Shown: positions 13,500-24,367 of the stretch, one piece after another | How the letters are laid out: the number at the start of each line of letters is the position of its first letter | Position numbering within the stretch: the stretch's first letter is position 1 | Origin: Planococcus citri | Taxonomy: Eukaryota > Arthropoda > Insecta > Hemiptera > Pseudococcidae | Assembly (NCBI RefSeq): GCF_950023065.1 | Contig: NC_088679.1 | Span: forward strand, 9,052,001 to 9,116,000 | Direction of reading: 5' to 3' | Length of the DNA stretch: 64,000 bases | Position numbers and translations under genes: made by a program | The notes under the pieces: generated by a model | The model's input: the letters and a program-made list of their open reading frames with translations, nothing else | Databases searched by the model: none | What the model was told of the DNA's origin: nothing

Positions 13500-14105
13500 C
13501 GCGTAGCACTGACAAGATCGTCAGTAGCCTTGACAAAAGTATCAACATGATTTTACATGTTTGTTGATTGAAAAAAGTCGGAACATTATCCACAAAGGGG
13601 TTAATCTAACTACGTTTAAGATGATTGATTAAAAATTGACACTATTTTCAAAAACTATGGTGAAAATGCTGATGGTCGTCATTGCTGCCTACATTTGTAT
13701 CGACAGTCATGTGCAAGATTTCGATATACTTACTGTAGATACCTTTGTAGACCCATGATCGATATTGAAATTTAGGTCGTCTACTTGTCGATCCGAAGTT
13801 GATGTAGACGATAAAATCGACAAAAGCATCTACAAAATTTTGATCTTATACTATAATTACTTTTGTCGATCTAATAACTGTCATCAACTTTAGCATCGGC
13901 AAGACGACCTGAATTTCGATATCGATTATAGGGTCTACCAAAGTATCTACAAAATATCGTCATTGAGTAGATACTTCTGTAGATCTTGTAATCGACATCA
14001 ACCATCTGGTTAATTGATGAGGAAGTTTGATGTCGATTACAAGATCTATAAAATATTTTTAGAAATTTCGAAGTGTTGCCGACTCATTTGTCGATGTCTG
14101 AGTCG
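13500..14105. mobile_element. Foldback-type repeat rich in ATGTCGAT/CTACAAAA motifs
   Basis: A left arm (about 13700-13815) containing GTAGATACCTTTGTAGACCC, GGTCGTCTAC and GAAGTTGATG recurs inverted on the right (about 13880-14000) as CATCAACTTT, AGACGACCTG and GGGTCTACCAAAGTATC. The loop centres near 13845. ATCGACA, TCTACAAA and their complements recur throughout. A mariner copy (14112-14966) lies immediately to the right. The outer ends and target duplication could not be fixed, so boundaries are approximate. Confidence 0.6.
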
Positions 14106-14111
14106 ACAATA

Positions 14112-14966
14112 CGAGGTGTGTCAAATAAGTTCCCGGACACTGTCTAGAAAAATGATTTATTTTACAAATTACGATTTTTTACAGGGTCCCCCTTCAAAGT
14201 AATCCCCTTCCGCAGCTATACACCTACGCATTCGATTTTTCCAGATTTCAAAGCACCTGGCCCACTCGGATTCCGGAATTGCCCGTAGGAGCCGCGCCGA
14301 TTCGCTTTTTATGTCCTCTGCACTGCCCAAATGAGTCCCCCTCAAGGAATCCTTGATCTTATTGAATAGGAAAAAGTCGCATGGTGCCAGATCTGGCAAA
14401 TAGGGGGGGTGTTCGAGCACCGTTGTCCGATTTTGGGTCAAACATCCTCCCTATTCACCAGATCTGGCTCCGTGCGACTTTTTCATATTCCAACACTACT
14501 AGCGACATCTCTGAGTGGTTTCCGAGTGGTTTCCGACAGTCTTCGTCGATTTCAGTTCGGATTGCATCCACTTTTTCTTTCGAGCGTGCTGTGACTGGCC
14601 TTCCTTCTCCTGGATCATGTGCTACCGAGGTACGTCCCTTTCTGAACCACTCTATCCACTCCTAGAAACTCGAACGACACATGGTACGATCACCAAACAC
14701 TGCCGACAACATATCTTTGTTTGTTTTACCAGAAATTTCATCACGACTCTTTGTTTGATTTTTTAGTCGAGCTCCATTTCGGCACGTGGCACGACTATCA
14801 CCTCGATAAAAAATTCGCCAAAATTTGAGAACGTAACGGATCGAGTTGAAACTTCAAATACTACTAGTGGATAGATGTAAGAACATGGTACGTACCTCGA
14901 TAGCACCCCAGTGTTACCACACCCCGCGAAAAAATAGCTATCAGGGAACTTATTTGACAGACCTCG
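14112..14966 (-). mobile_element. Internally deleted and rearranged mariner element (855 bp)
   Basis: The ends are inverted repeats of about 27 bp (CGAGGTGTGTCAAATAAGTT on the left; the right-end complement reads CGAGGTCTGTCAAATAAGTT), each flanked by TA (14110-14111 and 14967-14968) as expected for Tc1/mariner insertion. Full mariners are about 1.3 kb; this copy lacks the middle of its transposase and contains a small inverted piece of the catalytic region. It could move only with a transposase supplied elsewhere. Confidence 0.9.
14169..14777 (-). pseudogene. Broken mariner transposase
   Basis: Mariner transposases cut and paste DNA through a DD(34)D catalytic triad. On the - strand a start at 14777 leads into an N-terminal helix-turn-helix region with recognisable residues (GDRTMCRSSF, then EWIEWFRKGRTSVAHDPGEG and RPVTARSK), broken by frameshifts and stops. 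The central part is missing. The C-terminal part (14441-14169) retains VLEHPPYLPDLAPCDFFLF, which includes the last catalytic Asp, and ends with CIAAEGDYFEGG. Between the two parts, at about 14443-14492, a second copy of the HPPYSPDLAPCDFF segment lies on the + strand, so the copy is internally inverted. It is not functional. Confidence 0.88.
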
Positions 14967-15043
14967 TACAATTAGAAAAATTTTCCAAGTCCAGAATAAG
15001 ATGGACTGAATATTCTTTTAAGGCCTCTCCATTCATCAGCGGC

Positions 15044-15120
15044 AATGGTCTATAGTGGTTAGAGAACGTGATAGAAGTGAGTGGCAACCTAGGTTCAATC
15101 CCTACCCAGGGCAAATTTTT
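15044..15120 (+). repeat. tRNA-derived SINE head or pseudo-tRNA
   Basis: A-box-like TAGTGGTTAGAG is followed about 40 bp later by a B-box-like GGTTCAATCCC, then a T/A-rich tail. No proper acceptor stem can be paired, so this is not a functional tRNA gene. It lies about 80 bp outside the mariner right end. Confidence 0.5.
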
Positions 15121-15524
15121 TCCTTTCAAAAAATTTTTTTAGGGTGAAATATAATTCGGATTTCGTTCAAAACACAATACTATTCAGCATTCCGCAAGTA
15201 CATATCATCTTGTTGAAAAAATTAACAACTCTCCTGAAGATGAAAAAATTTGCACTGCAGCTTTTCTTGTTGTACGCCCAGTTTTTGATCAAGTATATGG
15301 CATGCTGGTATCTTAATGAAACTTAAAAATCAGTTTTCAGACATACTATACAATCTTCTGGCTCACTATCTACCCTATTGGGTGAAAATCTGCCAATGAT
15401 ACACAACAAAAAACGCGGCAGGAATTGCAACACTTTCCGCCAATACTTTTCTGCTCATTAATCAGCAAGCATATTTTTTACGCGATAAATTCTGCCAATA
15501 ATGTCCAATATAAGGTACATATGA

Positions 15525-15625
15525 AATTTTTTTTGGCTCTGCTGGGGATCAAACCTGGGTCTCTAACCCGAGTCTCTGAGTTGGAGAGTGACTTACTACT
15601 GACCTAACCACCAGGACATGCAATG
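15525..15625 (-). repeat. tRNA-derived SINE head (minus strand)
   Basis: Read on the - strand: CCTGGTGGTTAGGTCAGTAG (A-box-like), a variable region, then GGTTTGATCCCC (B-box-like) and an A-rich tail. The organisation matches a Pol III promoter-bearing SINE head. Acceptor-stem pairing is poor. Confidence 0.5.
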
Positions 15626-15669
15626 GAATGAATGCAAATATTTCTATTCACATAAAATACTGCATTTAG

Positions 15670-15925
15670 GTACCTACGCGTGTATTTAGTAAATACACCA
15701 AAGAATACGCCAAAAAACAGGTTAGTGGCATATTTTGTAGTTGGTTTGTTCCAGCGTGAAAAAACACAAAATATACGCTACGTAATATTCACTTAGCATA
15801 TTTTTTGGCATATTATTTTTGGTGCACCAATCCGCCTTCTGAATAGCGCTTTTTCATGCGTAGGTATATTCAGAATATGTCAATAAACCAGCTGGTTTTG
15901 GCATCTTTTTCAGCGTATGGGCAGA
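15670..15925. repeat. Motif-rich segment (GGCATATTTT/TACGC), probable MITE remnant
   Basis: Contains a perfect 19-bp palindrome GTGTATTTAGTAAATACAC at 15680-15698 and repeated GGCATATTTT, AGCATATTTT, ATACGCC and their complements. The style matches the other motif-saturated elements in the window, but clear terminal repeats and a target duplication are lacking. Confidence 0.4.
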
Positions 15926-15949
15926 TTTTCCATTTTCCCCCAAGGGGAT

Positions 15950-16300
15950 AAGTTCTCTGACCTCAGAACAATCTGAGCAGGAGTACCGCAAGGAAGCATA
16001 TTGAGCCCAATATTATATCTTCTCTACACTGGTTACATCCCTTTGACAAGCGACGTCACAATGGCGACATTTGCTGACTATACTGCAATTACCACACAAG
16101 ATTTTGATCCAGATGTTACAATGGACAAATTACAAAACAACTTAAATGCAATAAACGAATGATGTCAAACTTGAAGAATCAAAATCAATAGTGAAAAATT
16201 GAGCTACATCCTGTTTACTAGAAGAAAAGTCAAAACAACTCGCTCACTAATGTTTAATAATGACAAAATACTTCCATCAAATGTCGCTTTAAAATTTTGA
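15950..16300 (+). pseudogene. Jockey-type LINE reverse transcriptase fragment
   Basis: A decayed reverse-transcriptase segment of a non-LTR retrotransposon. It reads AGVPQGSILSPILY, then TFADYTAI where the active family has (F/Y)ADD, so the second catalytic Asp is replaced by Tyr. Further on are LQNNLNAIN, RIKINSEK and TRRKV, interrupted by stop codons after about 16157. Order and spacing match RT motifs B to D of jockey/I-group elements. No 5' part, 3' tail or target duplication can be seen. The copy is dead. Confidence 0.8.
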
Positions 16301-19149
16301 TCAAAATTTTCAAAAAATGTAATATTTTGTGACATAAGTATTATTGTTTTATACATTTTCGAGAGCAATGGATAGGAATTGAACCCTGATTTTCTTCATT
16401 TTATCCCTTCAGCAACCCCCCCCCCCTTAAAACCCATCAATTTTCTGGATACCTATTGAAGAAATTGTGTGACATGCGGTTTATTGGATTTTTGGGGACG
16501 CTGAATACGAGTAGAAAATATATCAACTGATCTTTTTTTGATTCAGCCCTTCAAACACTGCCATTGCTACATTTTTATAAACTCTAAAACTTCCTAAACC
16601 TCGTGACATACCCCAACCCCATGGCTTACTAAGTTTTTGGGAACGCTTTCCTGAAAATTAAAGAAATCGAGATGATTTACAAAATTTTGAAATATTGATA
16701 ATGAGATACAAAGCAACTCAATTTCGTTGAAATTTTTCAGAAAAGTGTCAGATTACTTTGCTTAGATATTATGATCAGCATCTTAGATATCCATGATAAT
16801 CTCGTATCTTCGTCATAAATAAGTATGAAAATTCATCTGTTCTCAAGAGTGAGATTTTATTCGATTTTTGGGTTGGTTTGATTCTCCTCCTCTTCAATGA
16901 AGTCCGCAACTAAATAACGAATTGGTAAATTTTCTATATTATGGTCGTCATACCAATGTTATAAAAATATAAGCTTTCAAGCCCGAAAAATTAAGTTTCC
17001 AGATTAGTTTGATTCATCTACTTATCATTCAGGAATGTTGAAACTGGGTTGAAAGTGGCAACATTTGCATCGTGCGAGAAGAAATAATCTCTGCATGAAA
17101 CATGGGATGAATTATTGATAGAAATATGGCTCAATTTTGAACTTTTAGGCACATCTCGGTCTTAATATAAGTATGGATCGATACTGAGATCATTTTATTA
17201 TCCTATCCCTTCAAAAGTTAGTCTGATGTTTGAGAATGAAGCTTTTTTACTACCTAATAATATGCATACCTTTACCTATACGACCTACATTATAGATTAA
17301 AAAGAAAACAAGTCCGGCCACATCATAGTGTAAAACTGGATGCTGAAAAGATGACCTGACTATACCGAGTAAAATGAGGAATAATGATACGGACGACGCA
17401 GGGACCGAAGGGAAAGACGAGCCAACGCGGTGATACATGTAAAAAGCTCCGTCGTCCGTCGTGTCCGAGCCGTTCCCTCCCCCGTCTGTACCCACGTCAC
17501 TCTGCTTCTCTTTATAGGGCTTTAGTGTGGCCTTTATACTGCTAATAAATTGCCTTATGCGAGTATATAGCGTATACGTATTACGTATATATACCCGAGA
17601 CTGTTGTCTGCTGGCTGGTTCTGCGAGTGATTGATTGTTTTTCAGACGACTAAATCCATCACACACGAATTGCCCAATGCTACGTCCAGGGTGCCTGGCC
17701 TCTACATATATGTGTTGGTGTTGGTACTTTTTTGGCATCGTTTCGCTTTACGTGTGTGGGTGCTGTGTACGGCGATATGGTTAATTGATCGTGGTAGTTG
17801 ATGAAGCATAGGCAAGGATAAAGGCGAAAAGTACTAAAAATAGCAATAAACTTGCTGGTGGGTTTCTTTGTTATGATTTTTTTTTGACTGACTGACGAAA
17901 TTAAAGTTTTGAGATCTAATTTTAGGAATAAGATTTGATGTCGGAAAAGTGGAGTTGAATATATCAAAATAAATAGGATATTTTGCATATAAGAAGACAT
18001 CAAATCAATCCGGAATCTAGAAGATATAAAATTACCTATGCAAATGTCTCCTCGATAAGCATATCGGAAACCATCATTACTCCAAATTACACTCTACTTC
18101 TACAAGTAGGTATATCTCACATAAGCAACTTACTCTGTTTTCTTCGAATCGAACCAAACTCAGCTTTCTTTCTTCGGCCATTTCCAAAAACCCTCGAAAA
18201 ACTTCCTTCGTACGTATAACGAGCGAAAATATTAAAAACTTACTCGCAAAGAGAAAAAAAAACTCGTCCAAACAGAGGAAAAAAGAAAAAAGAAATGGCT
18301 GTTTGAAAACTTTTAAAAATTTTATAGCTGATTAGAGACGCTAAAATGTACTTAAGGTACGTGATATTTCTACTCGAATATTAACACACGAAGTGGTCGA
18401 GAGTTTTCTTCTTTTTTGGTTTTTTTGTAAGAAGTAAGAACTAAAGAAAAGAAAATTTACTGCTGAGAAACAAAACCTAAAAAAACACCATCATTCAAAT
18501 GCGATCTTTTTCTTTTTCTTTGCTTATTTTTCTAATGTCAGAAAAACGTTCCACCAAATTAAATCATAACTTTTCAGAAATATACGAGTATGTACGAATT
18601 CAAATGAATTGTGGCCACGTTATTACCTCCAAAAAAAATAAAAAATGGAAAACAAGAAAAGAAAAAAAAACATTAGATATATCGAACGAGCACGTCTTAA
18701 AGTCTCTTTAGCCGCAATTTTTGGATTTTTTTTTTAGAGATTTTAGAAAAGCTGTTTCAGTGTTTCATATCACAATTCTCAATTTTTTCATGAAATAGGT
18801 ACCTATTTTTTCTTTAAACAAAACGAATCTGTGAGAACTAGGGAAGTTATCCCATTTGAGACCATTCTAGAGCCTTCAGTGAGTTTTCGATTTTCTCTGG
18901 AAAAACAATAGTAGTTTTCAAAATTTTTCAGTAGGCTCCTACTTGTGATGGTATAAGAGGTAATTATTTGGAGACCATTATCACAATAATCTCTCTACTT
19001 CCTGGTGATCTCAAAAAAAAAAAAAAATAGAATTTCCCTGGGACGGCATTATTTGATCAAAAAAATTTATATCATCCTAAGTTTTGAATTCAGCAGGCAA
19101 ATTATAAATTTCACAATAGAGACTTGTTTTGTTTGAAAAAAAAACAAAC
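16301..19149. other. No gene recognised
   Basis: AT-rich sequence except for a more GC- and CpG-containing patch at about 17380-17720. A 162-codon frame on the - strand across that patch (17738-17250) has no recognisable domain. A member of a dispersed family (CCATTCTAGAGCCTTCAGTG) is at about 18862-18915. Confidence 0.5.
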
Positions 19150-19503
19150 AAAACAATTTCACTAAATTACTACTCAATTTTTCAATCTCAACTCAAGATT
19201 TTCATACCTTGACTTTAATTCTCGATCCCAACTTTGAGATTTTTCAGTCTTTACTGGAGATATCAATTTTGTCTTTACTCAAAATTTTCATGATTTGAGA
19301 TTTCTGTGTCTTGAGATTTTTCAGCATCAACTCAAGATTGTTCAATTTCAACTTGAAATATTTGTATTTTGATGTCTATTCCAAATTTTTGTTTTCTGAG
19401 ATTTTTGTGTCTTTATAGATTTTTCAGCAGATGTAAGTATCTGTATCTACTTTAGAGATTTCGGCGTCGACTCGAATTTTCGGCCTTGTCTGGAGATATT
19501 TTT
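19150..19503. repeat. Degenerate ~30-bp minisatellite, left part
   Basis: Loose tandem copies of CTCAAGATTTTTCAGTCTT-like units with strong variation (GAGATTTTTC, TCTTGACTTGAGAT). It continues at 21138 after the LINE insertion. Confidence 0.7.
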
Positions 19504-19996
19504 CATGCCCTAGATACTCAGACCCCGCGAGGGCACAGGTTGTTGTCACTAGAAGTCTCTAGGTAGTAGCTCGGATCATCAAAGAGGAGCCAGTCCTCCA
19601 GAACAGATGAGAAAGCAATGACAACACCAGGGGTATTCTGGGTGTCCACATCGTGTGGGGTGGTAACATGTTGCTGTTTGATGGACTCAGAATTGATAAA
19701 CATGGCTAGAGCAGAATTCACCAGTTGGTGGAAAAATGGGGAGGAGTGGCAAGTTGAAGGCCAAGCCTCTACATAAATACTGATTACAAACAAGAATGCA
19801 TAAGAGCTGCAGAACACCAACAACTCACTTGTTCTAGCCCCAGTGATGCGCAAGAGCTTTAGAGTGAGAAGGCAAATACCAGTGCCTAAAAACAGACAAA
19901 TTTGACTAAGGCAGTACCTAAACCCCAACAGAAAATCATGGTGGAAGACAATGGGAAACCAACACCATTACATTTCCCTAGAATTATGTAGACATC

Positions 19997-20249
19997 AATT
20001 GAAGCATACGTTTCCAAAACGCACTAAGTCCATTTTCAAAGATTCTGAGGTTGCAAGGCCATCTAGCATAAAGTTGTGACCCAAAATGGCTGATTTTTTG
20101 ATATGTTGTGCCCAAAGGTCTTGTCTACAACATATCAAAAAACCAGCTAATTTGAGCCATTTCTACATTTCCAAATTGTACTAAATACCATGAATTTCTT
20201 ATCAATATTTTTTTGGACTTGGTGCGTTTTGGAAACGTATGCTTCAATT
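19997..20249. mobile_element. 253-bp MITE with ~35-bp terminal inverted repeats
   Basis: The left end starts AATTGAAGCATACGTTTCCA and continues AAACGCACTAAGTCC. The right end is its inverse with one difference (CACCAAGTCC). An internal hairpin (TTTGATATGTTGT paired with ACAACATATCAAA, about 20096-20142) sits in the middle. No convincing target duplication. Confidence 0.85.
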
Positions 20250-20349
20250 TAGTAACGGTCCGAAGTCTCTATTAGGCTGATCCTCATCCGCCAAGGCAGC
20301 CGGATAGGGTGCTCAGAATATGCGGAGTCAAAACAAGGTGGAACAACAT

Positions 20350-20575
20350 CAACGTCTCAACCTGGAATGTGAGAAGTGAGAACTTTGTACAAAATTGGAA
20401 AACTCGCTAATGTAATTACAGAAGCCAGGAGATTACAAAATCAACGTATTAGGAATAAGTGAGACCCAATGGACTGGAAATGGTAGAAACTGGGCAGATA
20501 AAGATTATGAAATGATTTATGCTGGGAAAGACACACACGAACTAGGTCAACTAGGTGTGGGTATATTAATACTTA
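20350..20575 (+). pseudogene. LINE apurinic endonuclease domain relic
   Basis: Translated with one frameshift near 20430, the + strand gives WNVRTLYKIGKLANVITEAR and then INVLGISETQWTGNG followed by HELGQLGVGILI. This is the N-terminal arrangement of the AP-endonuclease domain of RTE/CR1-like LINEs, including the Glu of the (Q/S)ET motif. The domain nicks target DNA to prime reverse transcription. This copy is frameshifted and truncated by the 20699-20996 MITE and later deletions. Confidence 0.7.
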
Positions 20576-20698
20576 CATAAACATATGTAAGTACCAGATT
20601 TAGCAATATTATAAAATAGGTACAAGAAAACGGTATTTTTATGCTAGCGGTACAGGGGAAAATCCAAGGAAGAATGACGAGAGGAAGGAAACAATCTG

Positions 20699-20996
20699 CC
20701 CTATTGACAAGAAATACGCGTTTTAGTCTCACTTTTCAGCTATTACGCCCGCGTTTTATCAAATCCACCAGCTTTTTTCAAATCCGTTGTCACAATGTTC
20801 TACCTGAAACCGGTTTTGTTGAAGTAGACCGCGTTTTTCCACTGCATCCGCACTGCGTTTATGCCATCTCGCACTCCAGGGGGTCTTTCATAAAAGCAAT
20901 TACGTACGGCGTTTACGCGATTACGCCGGACATAAACGCGCCAAAAAACGCGGTCTCAGTTTTAAGCATTTAACCGCGTTTTTCTTGTCAGTAGGG
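20699..20996. mobile_element. 298-bp MITE filled with CGCGTTTT/ACGC motifs
   Basis: Ends are CCCTATTGACAAGAAA and the inverse of CCCTACTGACAAGAAA, flanked by TG on both sides. The interior holds many CGCGTTTT, GCGTTTA, ACGCG and complementary copies. End sequence is shared with the 55020-55959 element (CCCTATT(G/A)ACAA). Confidence 0.8.
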
Positions 20997-21137
20997 TGAG
21001 CTGTTAACAACTAACTCACTGGCCAACTCTCCCTGTAAGGCCCTGAAAGAAACTATCAGATACGCTAGAAACCGACTAATATAGATGGGAATATATACTA
21101 TCTCCTGTAAAGGAGTGCAACTACGCCGACGACAAGA

Positions 21138-22010
21138 TCTTCAGATTTTATCTTTTTGGTCTCAAGATTTTTTTGGTCTCAACTCAATATTTTTCAGCAT
21201 CCAAGTGTTCCAGTCTTTATTCCAGATTGTTCGGCTTGATTCAAGATTTTTGAAGTCGACTTGAGGAATTTCAGGCTATACTTATCTTAGATTTTTTAGC
21301 CTCAGCACGAGATCTTCCTATCTTTATACTTTAGTTGTCGGTTTCAACTCAAAATTTCTCAACCCAGACTCAGGATGTTTTGATTTTTACTCATGATTTT
21401 TAGGCCTTGACATGAGATATTTTGGTCTCTACCAAAACTTTTTTACCTCAACTCGAGATATTTTTATCTTAACTTGAAATCGCATTTTTGATTCATGATT
21501 TCTCGCCTTGAACTCCTAATTTTTGGGTTTTGATTCAAGATTTTTCAGTCTTGACTTGAAATAATTATTCTTATGGTCTCTACTTAATATTTTTCAGTCG
21601 CAATTTTTTTCAGTCTGGACTCCCTACTCGAAAAATTTTCGGCTTCAACTTGAGAGTTTCCGGCTTTGTCTGGAAATATTTTCCTAGTGATGATGTTTCA
21701 GTCATTCAAAATTTTTCATTGACTATAGATCTACAGATTTTTCTGTTTCAACTCCAGATTTCTCGACCTTGACTTGAGATTATTTAGTCTTGAGAATCAT
21801 TCGATTATTCAAGTTTTGACTCTAGTTTTTTCTGTCTTTCCTCAAGATATTTTGGTCTCTATTAATGACTAACCCAAACTCGACATTTTTTGGTGCTTCT
21901 GGATATATTTCTGTCTCTAGTTTGAGATTCTTCGGTCTAGGTTTTCAAAATTTTAGACCTTATGATTTTTCAGTCTCAACTCGAGATTTTTTTGTCTTGA
22001 TTCGAATTTT
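21138..22010. repeat. Degenerate ~30-bp minisatellite, right part
   Basis: Continuation of the 19150-19503 array: units such as GACTTGAGATTTTTCAGTCT, GGTCTCAACTCAATATTTTT and CTCGAGATATTTTTATCTT, head to tail with high divergence. Confidence 0.75.
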
Positions 22011-24151
22011 TATACATTCACAAATCTCATCTAGGAATAGAATATCATCTTTTGCAAAACCACAGCTAATCTTGTTATTAATACAACCATGAAATCCGTT
22101 AAAAGATAGCTACATAGTTCATACAGCAAAAGGCTCAAAGCTGACGTGAGACAGTCGGAACGATACAGTATCATTATTATTTATTAAATAACGACGTTTA
22201 AATTAATTTTATTCGAAATACAAACCGGCATCTGTCAAGCTTTTACCACCGTTGCCGCCGAAGCTGCACCCAGCGATGAACAAAATCCCTTAAACAAGCG
22301 TATTAATATTTGTGTTATCTACCGCTTTAGCTTAAAATATACCTACCTGCTCTCTGCTCGTGGTAGGTAAAGATAGGAAAGTACCTCTTCCGATAATATA
22401 TTGATAATAAACAGCATCCATCTTCCATCTCATCTCACCTCACCCATTTTCTTTTCATTTCGTTGTTTTTGCCCCCACTCCTGCATCCTTTCCCCCTTCT
22501 CAACGACCTCCATAATATTATAAAAAGGATGCATTAATTTTGTATTTAAACAGATGTTCCGCGTCTCTCCTCGCGCCTTGTCGCATAAATTCGACGATAC
22601 GATTCGGTTTATGAAATTTTTCAAACGTCGAGTGATTGATTGAATGAGTAATTTTTTACAATATCGTAATACCTTTAACGAGCAGCACGAGCAGAGGAAA
22701 GGGTTTGCGTTTGACAATGATAAAATACAAGCCAACTGTTGTTTTCGAATATTATACCTACTACGACACGATCGTAATTTTTTTTCATTTCGAATACTCA
22801 TTTGTCGTTTTTCGAGTGATACGTAACAAATTCGTCCTCATTGTCAAAAAGTATAGGGTAGTGGAGTTTGAGGATAAAAGGATGCGAATGAACAGAACCA
22901 ACTGAGTAGGTAGTAGGTGCCTACCTATTTCAACGTTACGCAAATTTTATTTTTTTTTACCCTCTTTCTTTTTATTATTCTAGATTGCGAATTATGATAA
23001 ATTTTTGTAGGTACTCGTATTTCCTCAAAAATTATCAAAAAATTATATTTTGTGAAAAATTTTTAAAATCGTCCTCAAAGATGCTTTTTTGGATTTTTTT
23101 AATTTTCAAAAAATTTTCCAAAAGATTTGCAAAATGAACTTTAGGACTTGTAATTTTAGTTATAGGAATTTTGAGATATGCTCTTTTGATATGTTTCATT
23201 CAACTCGAAGAGTTCCTGTCCAATTAGATCAGAAAAAAATGCACAAAATCCAAATTAAAAACAGAGAATGTCTATTTTAAAAATTAAATCCCACAAAGTT
23301 CCAAAATGGAAAAATTACTAGGTCTACAACGTGTAAACTCGGTCACAAAAAACTACGAAAACAGGAAGCAAAACATTAAAAATGAAAGTTTTCCTCCTTT
23401 CTAATATTGGCATTATAGATCAAAAAAAAAAAATCCAGAATAAGTTAAACCAAAAAAAAAAAGTACGAAAGTTTCCTTCTCAAATCGAGCATTCGATGCT
23501 TTTTGATGACGTACGCAGAAGATAGAGTCCTGCATATTAAATAAATAAACGAAAGAAAAAAGAAAAATAGAAAAAGAAAGTGTAGAAATCAACGAAATAA
23601 AAATAAAAGCAGCGGTGAATCGAGCTTTGCGAAAGTGAAGGATGAAACAAAAAGTCGATTCGAGTCAGAATAGACAAGCAGCAGACAGAACATAAGCAAA
23701 CTATACCAGAGTTCATATAAATTTGAGCTACTGGAGAAACTTTATAAAAATGAGACGTGATTATTTTACGTAAGTAAGTAATGTACCAACTACCAACCAA
23801 ACCAAAACGAAAAGCATACGAGAAAGAATATAAGGTGGATGAAAAATCAATTCGTGTAAAAATTTAACAAATATCTAGTATTTTTAACGGGTTTTAGATT
23901 ACAAAATGTGTAAATTGATTTTCTCTCTCTCTTTTCCTGTTTATGATTGGTTATTATGGATCAGATTCCTTTCTACGTTCAATATTAACTCTTACATAGG
24001 AACCTATAAAATGAGCAACTGTAAAAAGGATCGGAACTGGGAAGGGTTTGACCAAACGAAATAGCCAGTTTGTTAGACACGATGCCTGCGTTTTCACAAC
24101 AACTCACACTGAAAAGATTTCGGACAAAAGAGCGCAATAGTATATTACACC
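22011..24151. other. No gene; one dispersed repeat member
   Basis: AT-rich. A 123-codon - strand frame (22430-22801) has no recognised motif. A dispersed-family copy is annotated at 23035-23245. Otherwise nothing supportable. Confidence 0.5.
23035..23245 (+). repeat. Dispersed repeat, related to 46625-46815
   Basis: Shares an ordered set of blocks with 46625-46815: AAAATCGTCCT, AGCTTTTTT-like, ATGAACTTTA(G/A)GACTTG, TTTTGAGATATGCTCTTT and CGAAGAGT.CC. Both copies are diverged and non-coding. A related inverse segment is near 44330-44450. Confidence 0.55.
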
Positions 24152-24367
24152 ATAAGGGGCGAAAGTGGACGTTTTAACGACGAGTATTGTTCACTGAGCG
24201 AGCCGAAGGCGAGTGAAGTGGACGAGTTTACTGAACGAACCGAAGGTGAGAGAAGTAACTGCTACCGAACGAGCGAAGCGAGTGAGGTAGCAAAAGTTTG
24301 CTGATCGAGCCGAAGGCGAGTGAAGCAAAATTTACTCGTCGTTAAAAAGTTCACTCTCACACCTTAT
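24152..24367. mobile_element. ~216-bp TIR element with GAGC-GAA-GGCGAG repeats
   Basis: The left arm (ATAAGGGGCGAAAGTGGACG then TTTTAACGACGAGTA) pairs with the right arm (TACTCGTCGTTAAAAAGTTC then ACTCTCACACCTTAT). The interior consists of 4-5 copies of CGAGCCGAAGGCGAGTGAAG-like units, each nearly palindromic. GGGGCGAAAGTG recurs once outside at about 24844. Confidence 0.65.

Larger units (their letters stand above)
19504..21137 (+). mobile_element. Decayed RTE/CR1-like LINE inside minisatellite, carrying two MITEs
   Basis: This non-minisatellite block interrupts the array. It contains an endonuclease relic (20350-20575) and, at its right edge, a short frame reading CNYADDKI (about 21115-21137), which fits the RT catalytic YADD motif. 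The region between is mostly deleted. Two TIR elements sit inside (19997-20249 and 20699-20996). A 136-codon - strand frame at 19518-19928 is antisense to the element and has no recognised domain. Confidence 0.65.

Noticed and set aside
17250..17738. 162-codon frame on the - strand
   Set aside because: No recognisable domain, no supporting splice or start context, low-complexity parts. Its length is possible by chance in a locally GC-richer patch.
19518..19928. 136-codon - strand frame
   Set aside because: Antisense to a decayed LINE block and without recognised motifs.
22430..22801. 123-codon - strand frame with Cys-rich segment
   Set aside because: No family resemblance, no codon or splice support; probably random.
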